A stretch of 64,000 nucleotides of DNA from Namhaeicola sp039714555. Lineage in GTDB: Bacteria; Bacteroidota; Bacteroidia; Flavobacteriales; Flavobacteriaceae. The first letter of the stretch is position 1. Every line of letters begins with the position of its first letter. Shown here piece by piece: positions 25,611-34,043 of this stretch. The notes under the pieces are model-generated. The model saw only the letters and a list, made by a program, of their open reading frames with translations, made no database searches and was not told the DNA's origin. The DNA lies in the NCBI GenBank assembly GCA_039714555.1, contig JBDLJB010000007.1, forward strand, positions 44,628 through 108,627. Direction: 5' to 3'. A program made the translations under genes and the position numbers.

Positions 25611-26486
25611 TTAATTCTTTTTGGCTTTTAATATCCCATTCAATATAACACTACCCAAAATAATGGCGGCACCAATATAAAATTGCACACTCATTTTTTC
25701 TTTATCACCAAAAATAATAACTGCCAAAATTATACCATAAACAGGCTCTAAATTATTTGTAAGTATTATAGTAAACGGGCTCATTTTTTTTAAAAGATTT
25801 GTTGCAATAACAAATGGATATGCAGTACAAACTGTAGATAGTATAATTAAATACAACCAATCTGACGTAGTCATTTTTATTGTATCAAATGAAATAGTAT
25901 TTGACAATAACATGACTAAAGACAGAAATAAAAAAGCTGTTAATAATTCATAAAAAGCAATGTGTACAGCGTTATATTTTTGAATATTCTTACTGTTGAA
26001 TATTGAGAAAAATGCCAGTAAAACTGATGAAATTAATGCAGAAATAATTCCTTTAGTATACCCATTTTCAACTTTAAATATTATTATAAATCCAATTATT
26101 ACAATGCTTGCCAACAATAGTTCATAAAATCTAAACTTTTTTTTACTAAATAAAGGGTCAAGCAATGCTACAAATATTGCACTTGAAGACATGGTAATTA
26201 AAGTTATTGAAATAGTTGAAATTTTTATAGCATAAAAAAAGGCGACCCAATGTAAAGCAATGATAATACCACCAAGTAAAAATCTTAAAAATGCATCAAA
26301 ACTAATTTTAAATTTTATTTTTTTTATCTTAAAATATAAAAATAACGTGATAGAAGCCAACATTACTCTATACCAAACCAATGGAATAGCATCAATACTA
26401 ATCAATGCCGCTAAAATTGCAGTAAAACCCCATATAAAAACAATAAAATGGAGATGAATTTGATTTTTTAACTTATTTGTTGGCAT
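25611..26486 (-). CDS. DMT-family (EamA) transporter
   Basis: 291 residues with ten transmembrane helices in two EamA repeats. Typical features are the N-terminal HLHFIVFIWGFTAILA, WYRVMLAS at the end of helix 2, and the final NNLEPVYGIILAVIIFGDKEK with GAAIILGSVILNG. Drug/metabolite exporters of this family often move amino acids or other metabolites. Its start overlaps the end of the LptF/G gene by 14 bases, so the two are translationally linked. Confidence 0.87.
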   Translation of the reverse strand: MPTNKLKNQIHLHFIVFIWGFTAILAALISIDAIPLVWYRVMLASITLFLYFKIKKIKFKISFDAFLRFLLGGIIIALHWVAFFYAIKISTISITLITMSSSAIFVALLDPLFSKKKFRFYELLLASIVIIGFIIIFKVENGYTKGIISALISSVLLAFFSIFNSKNIQKYNAVHIAFYELLTAFLFLSLVMLLSNTISFDTIKMTTSDWLYLIILSTVCTAYPFVIATNLLKKMSPFTIILTNNLEPVYGIILAVIIFGDKEKMSVQFYIGAAIILGSVILNGILKAKKN

Positions 26487-27561
26487 TTTTAAATAAGAAT
26501 ATAGCTAAAATTCCGAAAATTATATTTGGCAACCAAACCATAAATAAGGGATTAGATTCTGCAGTAGATCCTAAAACTTCTGATACTTTTAAAAAAAACA
26601 CATAGGTAAACATCAACGCAAGTCCAAAAGCCAAACTAACACCTATCCCTCCTCTTCTTTTTCTAGACGCAAGTGAAACAGCAATGATCGTTAATATATA
26701 AGAAGATACTGGTAAACTTGTACGTTTATATAATTCAACTTTGTAATTATTTAAGTTTTTAACACCTCTTTTTTCAGATATATCAATAAGTTTAATCAAT
26801 TTAGGCGAAGGCATTTCTTTGGCTAAATAATCAATATAAAGTAGATCTTTGGGTTGAAAATTAAAAATTGTATCAAAAACAGTACCTGTTTCAATTATAT
26901 CATCTTTAGGTTTGATAATTCTTTTTCTATAATTATTTATCCTGAAAGTACTATCCTTTTCAATCCATTTAATACTCTGACCTATCAATTTATATTTCAA
27001 GACATTGCCTTCAAATTTTTCATAAGAAAAATAGTATCCATTATTAGTCTTTAAATTAAAATTTCCTATATATATAAGGTCGTTTTCACTTAATTGTAAA
27101 TTTACTTTTTTAACGTATGATGAAGAATATTTTTTATTTGTTCTTATATAATTCTCATGAAATTCTTCAAATGTCTTATTTGATTTAGGAACAAAAAAAT
27201 GATTGGACACTAAAGATCCCAATGCAATTACTGTAGCCCCAATCATATAAGGCCTTAAAAACCTTTTAAATGAAATTCCCGAACTGTTTATCGCAATAAT
27301 TTCTGAATTGTTTGAAATTTTTGATGTAAATAATATCACAGAAATAAATAATGCCAAAGGCAAAAATGTATTTCCGTAATTTATTACAAAATTTACATAA
27401 TAATCTTCAATAATTTCATTGACTGATAAATCAGTGTGTTTTAAAAATTTATCTATTTTTTCAGAAATATCTATTGCTATTGCTATAGGAATCAATATCA
27501 ATAATGTAAAAAATAAGGTAATGAAATATTTTCTTAATATGTAACGATCAAGTATTTTCAA
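26473..27561 (-). CDS. LptF/LptG-family permease
   Basis: 362 residues, the length of an LptF or LptG subunit. These pair with the LptB ATPase to pull lipopolysaccharide from the inner membrane to the Lpt bridge. The N-terminus MKILDRYILRKYFITLFFTL and the helix pattern (two N-terminal helices and a final set, with a periplasmic beta domain between) are typical. KRTSLPVSSYILTIIAVSLA and RRGGIGVSLAFGLALMFTYV mark the coupling region. LptG fits slightly better than LptF, but this is not certain. The neighbour tgt lies 5' of it on the minus strand, 41 bases away. Confidence 0.88.
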   Translation of the reverse strand: MKILDRYILRKYFITLFFTLLILIPIAIAIDISEKIDKFLKHTDLSVNEIIEDYYVNFVINYGNTFLPLALFISVILFTSKISNNSEIIAINSSGISFKRFLRPYMIGATVIALGSLVSNHFFVPKSNKTFEEFHENYIRTNKKYSSSYVKKVNLQLSENDLIYIGNFNLKTNNGYYFSYEKFEGNVLKYKLIGQSIKWIEKDSTFRINNYRKRIIKPKDDIIETGTVFDTIFNFQPKDLLYIDYLAKEMPSPKLIKLIDISEKRGVKNLNNYKVELYKRTSLPVSSYILTIIAVSLASRKRRGGIGVSLAFGLALMFTYVFFLKVSEVLGSTAESNPLFMVWLPNIIFGILAIFLFKNANK

Positions 27562-27602
27562 TTATATGTTTGTTTGATTCTTAATAGACAAATGTAACCT
27601 AA

Positions 27603-28733
27603 TTACAACCTTTTATCCATTTGTTTTACCATTAAAATTTTCCACTTGGTAAAATCTCCTGCTATAATATGCTTTCTGGCTTCACGAACCAGCCATAAAT
27701 AAAAACCCAAATTATGAATTGAAGCTATTTGTTTTCCTAAATATTCTTTAGAAGCAAATAAATGTCTTAAATAAGCTTTAGAATAATAAGTGTCTACAAA
27801 AGTAATATCCATTTCATCAATTGGTGAAAAATCATTTTCCCATTTTTTATTTTTAATATTGATTGTGCCATGCGCTGTAAATAACATACCATTTCTGGCA
27901 TTACGAGTTGGCATTACACAATCAAACATATCAACACCTAAAGCAATATTTTCCAGAATGTTGATTGGAGTTCCTACACCCATTAAATATCTGGGTTTGT
28001 CAATAGGTAAGATATCACAAACAATTTCGGTCATTTCATACATTTCTTCAGCAGGTTCCCCAACCGAAAGCCCTCCAATAGCATTACCTTCAGCACCAAC
28101 ATTGGCAATATATTCAGCTGATTGTTTTCGTAAGTCTTTATATGTACTACCTTGAACAATAGGAAACAAGGTTTGTTTAAATCCGTATTTCTCAGGGTTT
28201 TTATCTAAAAAATCAACACATCTATCTAACCAACGATGGGTCATATGCATAGAATTTTTAGCATAATTATAATCACAAGGATATGGTGTACATTCGTCAA
28301 AAGCCATAATGATATCTGCCCCAATACTTCGTTGGATATCCATAGAAAATTCAGGTGAAAAGAAGTGTGATGAACCATCAATATGTGATTTAAACTTAAC
28401 ACCCTCTTCTTTAATTTTTCTATTATCTGACAAAGAATAAACTTGATAACCACCAGAATCTGTTAAAATCGGTCGATCCCAATTCATAAATTTATGTAAA
28501 CCCCCTGCTTGTTCTAAAATGGTTGTTTTGGGGCGAAGGTATAAATGATAGGTATTTCCTAATATTATATCGGCATTGATATCATTTTTTAATTCTGTTT
28601 GATGTACACTTTTTACAGATGCAGCAGTACCAACCGGCATAAAAATTGGTGTTTGTATCTTACCGTGATCTGTAGTAATTTCACCGGCTCTTGCTTTGCT
28701 GTTTTTATCTTTACTCTGTATATCGAAATTCAT
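27603..28733 (-). CDS. tgt: tRNA-guanine transglycosylase (queuine tRNA-ribosyltransferase)
   Basis: 376 residues. Exchanges guanine-34 for a queuine precursor in GUN-anticodon tRNAs. Motifs: ILTDSGGYQVYSL (Asp92), AFDECTPYPCDYNYAKNSM, QGSTYKDLRKQSAEYI, GGLSVGEP and DMFDCVMPTRNARNG (nucleophile Asp). The zinc site of most bacterial Tgt is C-x-C-x2-C plus His. Here the aligned positions after DFSPIDEM are D309, T311 and D314, while His340 (SIHNLGFY) remains. Start at 28733 because the upstream GTG extension covers hydrophobic non-family residues. Confidence 0.93.
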   Translation of the reverse strand: MNFDIQSKDKNSKARAGEITTDHGKIQTPIFMPVGTAASVKSVHQTELKNDINADIILGNTYHLYLRPKTTILEQAGGLHKFMNWDRPILTDSGGYQVYSLSDNRKIKEEGVKFKSHIDGSSHFFSPEFSMDIQRSIGADIIMAFDECTPYPCDYNYAKNSMHMTHRWLDRCVDFLDKNPEKYGFKQTLFPIVQGSTYKDLRKQSAEYIANVGAEGNAIGGLSVGEPAEEMYEMTEIVCDILPIDKPRYLMGVGTPINILENIALGVDMFDCVMPTRNARNGMLFTAHGTINIKNKKWENDFSPIDEMDITFVDTYYSKAYLRHLFASKEYLGKQIASIHNLGFYLWLVREARKHIIAGDFTKWKILMVKQMDKRL

Positions 28734-28790
28734 ATATGCAAATTTAAGTATAAAAAATAGTAAGATACCCACTTTCGTGGAAATGACATT

Positions 28791-29885
28791 TTAAACATTA
28801 AATCTGAAGTTCATCAAATCACCATCCTGAACAATATATTCTTTACCTTCTACAGCTAATTTGCCGGCTTCTTTTACTTTTGCTTCACTTCCGTAATGAA
28901 CAAAATCATTGTATTTTATAACTTCTGCACGAATAAATCCTTTCTCAAAATCAGTATGAATAACTCCTGCTGCTTGAGGTGCTGTGTCGCCTATATGAAT
29001 GGTCCAGGCCCTTACCTCTTTAACCCCAGCTGTAAAATATGTTTGAAGATTTAAAAGCTTATAAGCAGCACGAATTAATTTTGACACACCGGGTTCATCC
29101 AAACCAATATCTTCCAAAAACATTTGTCGTTCCTCATAATCATCCAATTCCATAATATCTGCTTCAGTAGCAACAGCTAAAACTAAAACTTCCGCTTCCT
29201 CATTCTTTACCATTTCTTTTACTTTGTCAACATATTGATTCCCTGTAACAGCAGAAGCTTCATCCACATTACATACATAGAGTACAGGTTTATCTGTTAG
29301 CAATTGTAAAGACCTCACAAACTCGTTTCGTTCTTTATCTGTAAAATCAATAGCTCTTACAGAAACTGCATTCTCCAAATTTTCTTTAATTTTTAAAAGA
29401 ATATCCAACTCTTTAAGCGCTAATTTATCACCCGTTCTGGATGCTTTTTTTACCCTATCCAATCTTTTCTCAACTGTCTCCAAATCTTTCAATTGCAATT
29501 CAAAATCAATTGTTTCTTTATCTCTTATCGGATCAATTGATGTATCAACATGAACTACATTATCATTGTCAAAACAGCGCAAAACATGTATAATAGCATC
29601 AGTTTCACGAATATTTGCCAAAAATTTATTTCCCAAACCTTCTCCTTTACTGGCTCCTTTTACCAAACCGGCAATATCGACAATTTCAACTGTTGCTGGC
29701 ATGACTCTTTCCGGATTTACCAATTCTTCTAACTTCTCCAATCGAGAATCCGGCACATTTACAACACCAATATTTGGTTCAATTGTACAAAATGGAAAAT
29801 TGGCAGATTGCGCCTTAGCATTTGATAAACAATTAAATAAAGTTGATTTTCCTACATTGGGTAACCCTACAATTCCGGCTTTCAT
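28791..29885 (-). CDS. ychF: Redox-regulated ATPase YchF (Obg-like)
   Basis: 364 residues. A universally conserved P-loop NTPase of the Obg/HflX superfamily that binds ribosomes and prefers ATP. G1 is GLPNVGKST. Next come the FPFCTIEPNIGVV switch, DIAGLVKGASKGEGLGN (G3), YVCNVDE in place of the GTP-specifying NKxD (consistent with ATP preference), and the C-terminal TGS domain with YFTAGVKEVRAWTI and DTAPQAAGVIHTDFEKGFI. A minus-strand -7 box lies at 29906-29913. Confidence 0.97.
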   Translation of the reverse strand: MKAGIVGLPNVGKSTLFNCLSNAKAQSANFPFCTIEPNIGVVNVPDSRLEKLEELVNPERVMPATVEIVDIAGLVKGASKGEGLGNKFLANIRETDAIIHVLRCFDNDNVVHVDTSIDPIRDKETIDFELQLKDLETVEKRLDRVKKASRTGDKLALKELDILLKIKENLENAVSVRAIDFTDKERNEFVRSLQLLTDKPVLYVCNVDEASAVTGNQYVDKVKEMVKNEEAEVLVLAVATEADIMELDDYEERQMFLEDIGLDEPGVSKLIRAAYKLLNLQTYFTAGVKEVRAWTIHIGDTAPQAAGVIHTDFEKGFIRAEVIKYNDFVHYGSEAKVKEAGKLAVEGKEYIVQDGDLMNFRFNV

Positions 29886-30012
29886 ATTTTAAATTTTAAA
29901 GTTTGCAAATATAAGAGTTTATAATTGTTTTTAATTAAATTTTTCTTAAAACCAATTATCTCCTGTACAAATCTAAAAGTCGGTAGGAAGTGACAAAAAT
30001 AAAATTTATGTA

Positions 30013-30891
30013 TTATCTTTTTGTTTGCGTCATATTATCTGCTACAACAATTATATAATCTGAAATTTCTGATTTTTCTTCTTTGGTCATTTCATTCCAT
30101 TCACTTTTTGTTAATGTAGTAATAGTTTTAATATTTAATCCCGGTTGGATCTTATTAACCCACCAGATAATTCCTCTATTATTATTTGAATGATAAGAAC
30201 CATCCATGTGAAAAAACAGATCTCCTTTGTTGAAATTCTTTACTGAAAAATGTGCCATTGTAGCATCTTTACTTGCTTGAGCTGTTTGGATATTCAACAT
30301 ATTTGGTGGTACATGACCTCCCATTTTTTCTTTCATATCAGCGTATACTTCAGCATCAAAATATTTTTCTAGATCAGGCCCAATCATTGTTCTAGCCTCA
30401 GGACTTAATTTCTTTAAGGCATCCATTCCTCCTTTGTTGATCATCGAAGCATATCTTCTTGGAATATTTGTAGCTATAAAACGTAATTTATTTTCTTTAG
30501 CAAATTCAACCAAAGGTTTATAATCAGTTTTGTAATTACCCCACATTTGTGTCATTTCCGGCATCATTTTTTCTTCCGGATAAAAACCTGCTAAATACTC
30601 ATTCATTACCAGTTGGTTGCCATTCTCAAACATTTCAGCACCAAAAACTAATTTATCCCCTTTGATCTCGTAGAAGCTTTTTGCCATTTCTATTTGCATC
30701 CAGTGAGAAATTGGGTTTGTATGATATTCCCCAAAAAACACCATATCGCTATTTGTTAAATCATCTATCATTACATCATAACTTTCAAGCACACCTTTAT
30801 TGTTGTACAATAAATAAGCTGATTTTCCTTGAGCAAATGTTATACTTACAATTGCAATAAATACTAGAAGTGTTAATTTTATTCTTTTCAT
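30013..30891 (-). CDS. ChaN-family (Tiki-like) exported protein
   Basis: 292 residues with signal peptide MKRIKLTLLVFIAIVSITFA. The mature part has MVFFGEYHTNPISHWMQ, the G-E-x-H-T/D pattern of the ChaN/TraB-Tiki superfamily, plus FGAEMFENGNQ and further conserved His/Glu positions. Campylobacter ChaN binds haem, while Tiki relatives are metalloproteases; which applies here is unknown. An upstream extension to 30942 is unlikely because it would place charged residues before the signal peptide. Confidence 0.78.
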   Translation of the reverse strand: MKRIKLTLLVFIAIVSITFAQGKSAYLLYNNKGVLESYDVMIDDLTNSDMVFFGEYHTNPISHWMQIEMAKSFYEIKGDKLVFGAEMFENGNQLVMNEYLAGFYPEEKMMPEMTQMWGNYKTDYKPLVEFAKENKLRFIATNIPRRYASMINKGGMDALKKLSPEARTMIGPDLEKYFDAEVYADMKEKMGGHVPPNMLNIQTAQASKDATMAHFSVKNFNKGDLFFHMDGSYHSNNNRGIIWWVNKIQPGLNIKTITTLTKSEWNEMTKEEKSEISDYIIVVADNMTQTKR

Positions 30892-31035
30892 TTTATTATT
30901 TTTTTTAATTATTTTTTTGTAAAAATATAGATTTTTCAGCATACTGTTAATAACAATTAAAGTTAAATTAATATCGCTTATCTAATTTTATTACATTCAA
31001 AATTCTACTATTAAATTATTTAATTATTCCTTTAC

Positions 31036-32841
31036 TTAATCTTGATCTAACTGTATAATCAATACTTTCTTCTCAGCATTACGCATGACATCTACATTTA
31101 TAGTTTGTCCCGGTCTTACTTTTGTCATTCTTGCCATATATTCATAAATATTATGAACTTCTTTTCCTGCAATAGCAACAATTACATCCCCTTTTAAAAC
31201 TCCTCCTCTATCAGCAGCTGAACCCTTGGTTACACCATCAACTCTTAAACCGTCTTCTTCCGATTTACCGAAATTAGGCATAATACCAAGTTTCACTTTT
31301 CCACCACGAGTATTTTTTGCTCTTCCTTTTGGACCTGCTTCCTGGAAGGTTAGTGTAGAATCAGCATTGATCAAATTTACGGATAGATCATAAGCATACT
31401 CCGTAACTCTTTTTAATCCTTCAAAATTGATTTTCTCAACTACGTCACGCGAAGTATGATAATCTTCATGCGCTCCAGTATTAAAGAAAAACACAGGTAC
31501 ATTATCCACATAGAAATTAGCATGATCAGAAGGGCCGAAACCGTTATATTCAACTCCCAGGACTAAATCTCTTTCTTTTTCGTTTAAAATTTTATTTAGC
31601 AATTCCTCCCCTTCTTTTGAGGTTCCTACACCACTAACTGTTATTTCTTTGCTTTCTTTTAATCGACCAACCATGTCTAAATTAACCATTGCAACAATAT
31701 TTTCTTTTACTATTGTTGGATGCATGGTAAAGTATTTTGAGCCTATAGTTCCAATTTCTTCTGCTCCAAAAGCAATAATAATAACGCTTCTTTTTAATTT
31801 GGCATTTGCCAATTTATCTGTCATTTCCAATATTCCGGAAACTCCTGATCCATTATCATCTGCACCGTAATGAATTGCATGTGCTTCAGGTTCGCGTGAT
31901 GAAGTTGTTGGCCCACCCCAACCTAAATGATCAAAGTGTGCTCCAATAACTACGTATTCATTCTTTAATTCAGGATCTGAACCTTCAATAATTCCAATTA
32001 CATTTCTGGTATTCGTTTTTTGAAAAACAACTTTTGATGTTCCTTCCACTTTTGTGTTAGTATCAAAAGAATTTGCTTCCATATCTTTTACCAATCCGGC
32101 TTCTAACTCTTCAATAGTTTTACCCGAATTTACCAGAATTTTATTAGCAAATTCACGGGTAATATTAAATGCCGGAATACCTAAATTAGATTCGGTTTGA
32201 TCGATCACCAGATCAACCAATTTATCTTTTCTTTCTACTTTGGTTCCTGCTACCAACAAAATTCCTTTCGCTCCATTTTCTTTTGCTGTTAGTACTTTTG
32301 ATCTTTCTCCGGAATATGGAATAAACAGGCTATTTGGATTTCTTATTTCAGGATCATTCCTCAAAACCAAAACCCATTTTCCTTTTACATCCACTCCTTC
32401 ATAATCCTTCCATTTTAGGCTATCCAAATCAATATCAAAACCATATCCAGCAAAAACCACATCAGCATTTAGCGTAGCATTTTCAGAATAACTGAATGGT
32501 ACATAATCTTTGCTAACCTCAGCAACATTATCACCTGCTTTTAATATGTTTTCTTCAGCAGGTGCCTCGGTTTTAGTCACCACTTCAAAATTTTGAAAAA
32601 AACCTTGTTCACCTCCTTGTTTCACATCATAAGTTTCAAATTTATTGGCAATATATTCTCCTGCCAAGATACCTCCCGGACTTCCCGGTAATCTTCCTTG
32701 TAAAGAATCGGAAGCTAAATAAGTTAAACTCTCTGTTAGATCGGTTGTTGTTATTTCGGGATCTGTGTTTTGTTTACACGAAGTAAATCCAGCTAATACA
32801 ACTGTAGCTATCGCTAAATATATATTTTTGTATGATTGCAT
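31036..32841 (-). CDS. M28-family metallopeptidase with PA and PDZ domains, lipoprotein
   Basis: 601 residues. The N-terminal signal ends LAGFTSC, a Bacteroidota-type lipobox. A PA-like insert follows (FVFAGYGFDI-like region through KGKWVLVLRNDP). The M28 zinc ligands are in IGAHFDHLGW, GADDNGSGVSGILEM, FGAEEIGTIGS, NLDMVGRL and GPSDHANF. A C-terminal PDZ domain is marked by GLRVDGVTKGSAADRGGVLK and GDVIVAIAGKEV. Probably an aminopeptidase on the periplasmic or outer face. It sits in a run of exported hydrolases. Confidence 0.9.
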   Translation of the reverse strand: MQSYKNIYLAIATVVLAGFTSCKQNTDPEITTTDLTESLTYLASDSLQGRLPGSPGGILAGEYIANKFETYDVKQGGEQGFFQNFEVVTKTEAPAEENILKAGDNVAEVSKDYVPFSYSENATLNADVVFAGYGFDIDLDSLKWKDYEGVDVKGKWVLVLRNDPEIRNPNSLFIPYSGERSKVLTAKENGAKGILLVAGTKVERKDKLVDLVIDQTESNLGIPAFNITREFANKILVNSGKTIEELEAGLVKDMEANSFDTNTKVEGTSKVVFQKTNTRNVIGIIEGSDPELKNEYVVIGAHFDHLGWGGPTTSSREPEAHAIHYGADDNGSGVSGILEMTDKLANAKLKRSVIIIAFGAEEIGTIGSKYFTMHPTIVKENIVAMVNLDMVGRLKESKEITVSGVGTSKEGEELLNKILNEKERDLVLGVEYNGFGPSDHANFYVDNVPVFFFNTGAHEDYHTSRDVVEKINFEGLKRVTEYAYDLSVNLINADSTLTFQEAGPKGRAKNTRGGKVKLGIMPNFGKSEEDGLRVDGVTKGSAADRGGVLKGDVIVAIAGKEVHNIYEYMARMTKVRPGQTINVDVMRNAEKKVLIIQLDQD

Positions 32842-32869
32842 TTTTTCTTTTTTTAATTTTGAAGAACAT

Positions 32870-32943
32870 GTAAAATTTACACGTCCCTATCCGCTTTAAG
32901 CGAATTTCCCCTCATGCCCACCATAAAGCAGGCTGAAGAGGGG
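32870..32943. repeat. GC-rich palindromic intergenic element
   Basis: Three inverted repeats in a row between two minus-strand genes: GTAAAATTTAC 32870-32880, CGCTTTAAGCG 32892-32902, and a hairpin with CCCCTC 32908-32913 pairing with GAGGGG 32938-32943 (inner GCC/GGC). It is clearly richer in G+C than its surroundings. It may be a REP-like or imported repeat; only one full copy is seen here. Confidence 0.5.
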
Positions 32944-32961
32944 AGTTATTAATAGCTAAAC

Positions 32962-34011
32962 TTATTTTTTAGCACCTAAATTCAATGAACTTACATCCAT
33001 TGTGTATAATTTTAAAGAACGGTCGCCTTTTTCATTCCCTCTGCTTGATGAGAAAGAAATTGTTTTTCCGTCAGGAGAAAAAGAAGGGAAACCATCAAAT
33101 CCTGAATCATTTGTCAACCTCTGTTCTTCACCGGTTTTTAAGTTTCTTAACATGATCTCGTAATTATGTGGTGGAAAAACTGTAACATAAGCAAAGTGCA
33201 CTCCATCAGGTGCAGGGAATGGTGCCCAATGTGTACCGCTTTTGTGTGAAATTTGTTTTTGATTCTTACCGTCAACATCAACTGTAAACAGGTGCATATC
33301 TTTTGTTTTTTGGCCTTCTTCAGATTTTTTCCAAGCTCTTAATAAAATTGTTTTATTATCACCCATAATAAAAGCACCACCTTCTTGCCAATCAGGAGTA
33401 AAAGTGATTTGTTTTTGGCTACTTCCATCAGGATTCATTGTCCATAGATCGATCTCACCTTTATCATTTTGACGACTGAATAAAATTGTTGTTCCATCAG
33501 GGCTGATTCCAATTTCAGCATCATAATGTTTGTTATTTGTAAGACGAACAATATGATCACCATTAAGGTCACTCATGTACAATTCAGCTCCTTGCGGATA
33601 GTCCTTAGGATCGGAATAATTACCTCTGTGCATATCTAAATTATCACGTGTTGAAGTCCAAAGAAGGTTTTTTCCATCAGGTGTATAATGCGAACATGCA
33701 TCATCACCCTTACCATTAATCTTTTTAAGATCTGTCCCATCTATGTTAACTGTATAAACATAATGCGTAGAATCTTGCCCTATTTTACCATTAAAGATCA
33801 CTGCTTTTCCGTCAGGTGAGAAATAGGATTCAGCACCATTTGTTACATTTGGAATTTTTGTAATTGGAAGTTCTTTTACTTCTTCTACTTTTTTAGCTAC
33901 TTCCTCTTTTTTATCAGTTTGAGCTATTTCTTCTTTTTTATTATCTGCACATGAAGCCATTACTATTGTTGATAATCCAAGTGCAACTGAAAATTTTAAT
34001 ATTTTATTCAT
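32962..34011 (-). CDS. TolB-like PD40 beta-propeller lipoprotein
   Basis: 349 residues with signal peptide and lipobox ending VMASC. At least five PD40 repeats (FSPDGKAVIF, YTPDGKNLLW, ISPDGTTILF, PAPDGVHFAY, FSPDGKTISF) form a beta-propeller like TolB's. Such propellers bind partner proteins or sugars at the envelope; here there is no tol-pal context. It lies between two peptidase genes on the same strand, which suggests a joint role at the cell surface, by inference only. Confidence 0.87.
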   Translation of the reverse strand: MNKILKFSVALGLSTIVMASCADNKKEEIAQTDKKEEVAKKVEEVKELPITKIPNVTNGAESYFSPDGKAVIFNGKIGQDSTHYVYTVNIDGTDLKKINGKGDDACSHYTPDGKNLLWTSTRDNLDMHRGNYSDPKDYPQGAELYMSDLNGDHIVRLTNNKHYDAEIGISPDGTTILFSRQNDKGEIDLWTMNPDGSSQKQITFTPDWQEGGAFIMGDNKTILLRAWKKSEEGQKTKDMHLFTVDVDGKNQKQISHKSGTHWAPFPAPDGVHFAYVTVFPPHNYEIMLRNLKTGEEQRLTNDSGFDGFPSFSPDGKTISFSSSRGNEKGDRSLKLYTMDVSSLNLGAKK

Positions 34012-34043
34012 TAATTTTAATTTTTATTGTTTTTTGTTTTTTT

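Noticed and set aside
28734..28772. GTG-initiated N-terminal extension of tgt
   Set aside because: Adds 13 hydrophobic residues not typical of Tgt; the ATG at 28733 gives the usual 376-residue enzyme.
29566..29892. Forward-strand frame of 108 codons
   Set aside because: It lies wholly antisense to the highly conserved ychF N-terminal GTPase region and resembles no protein.
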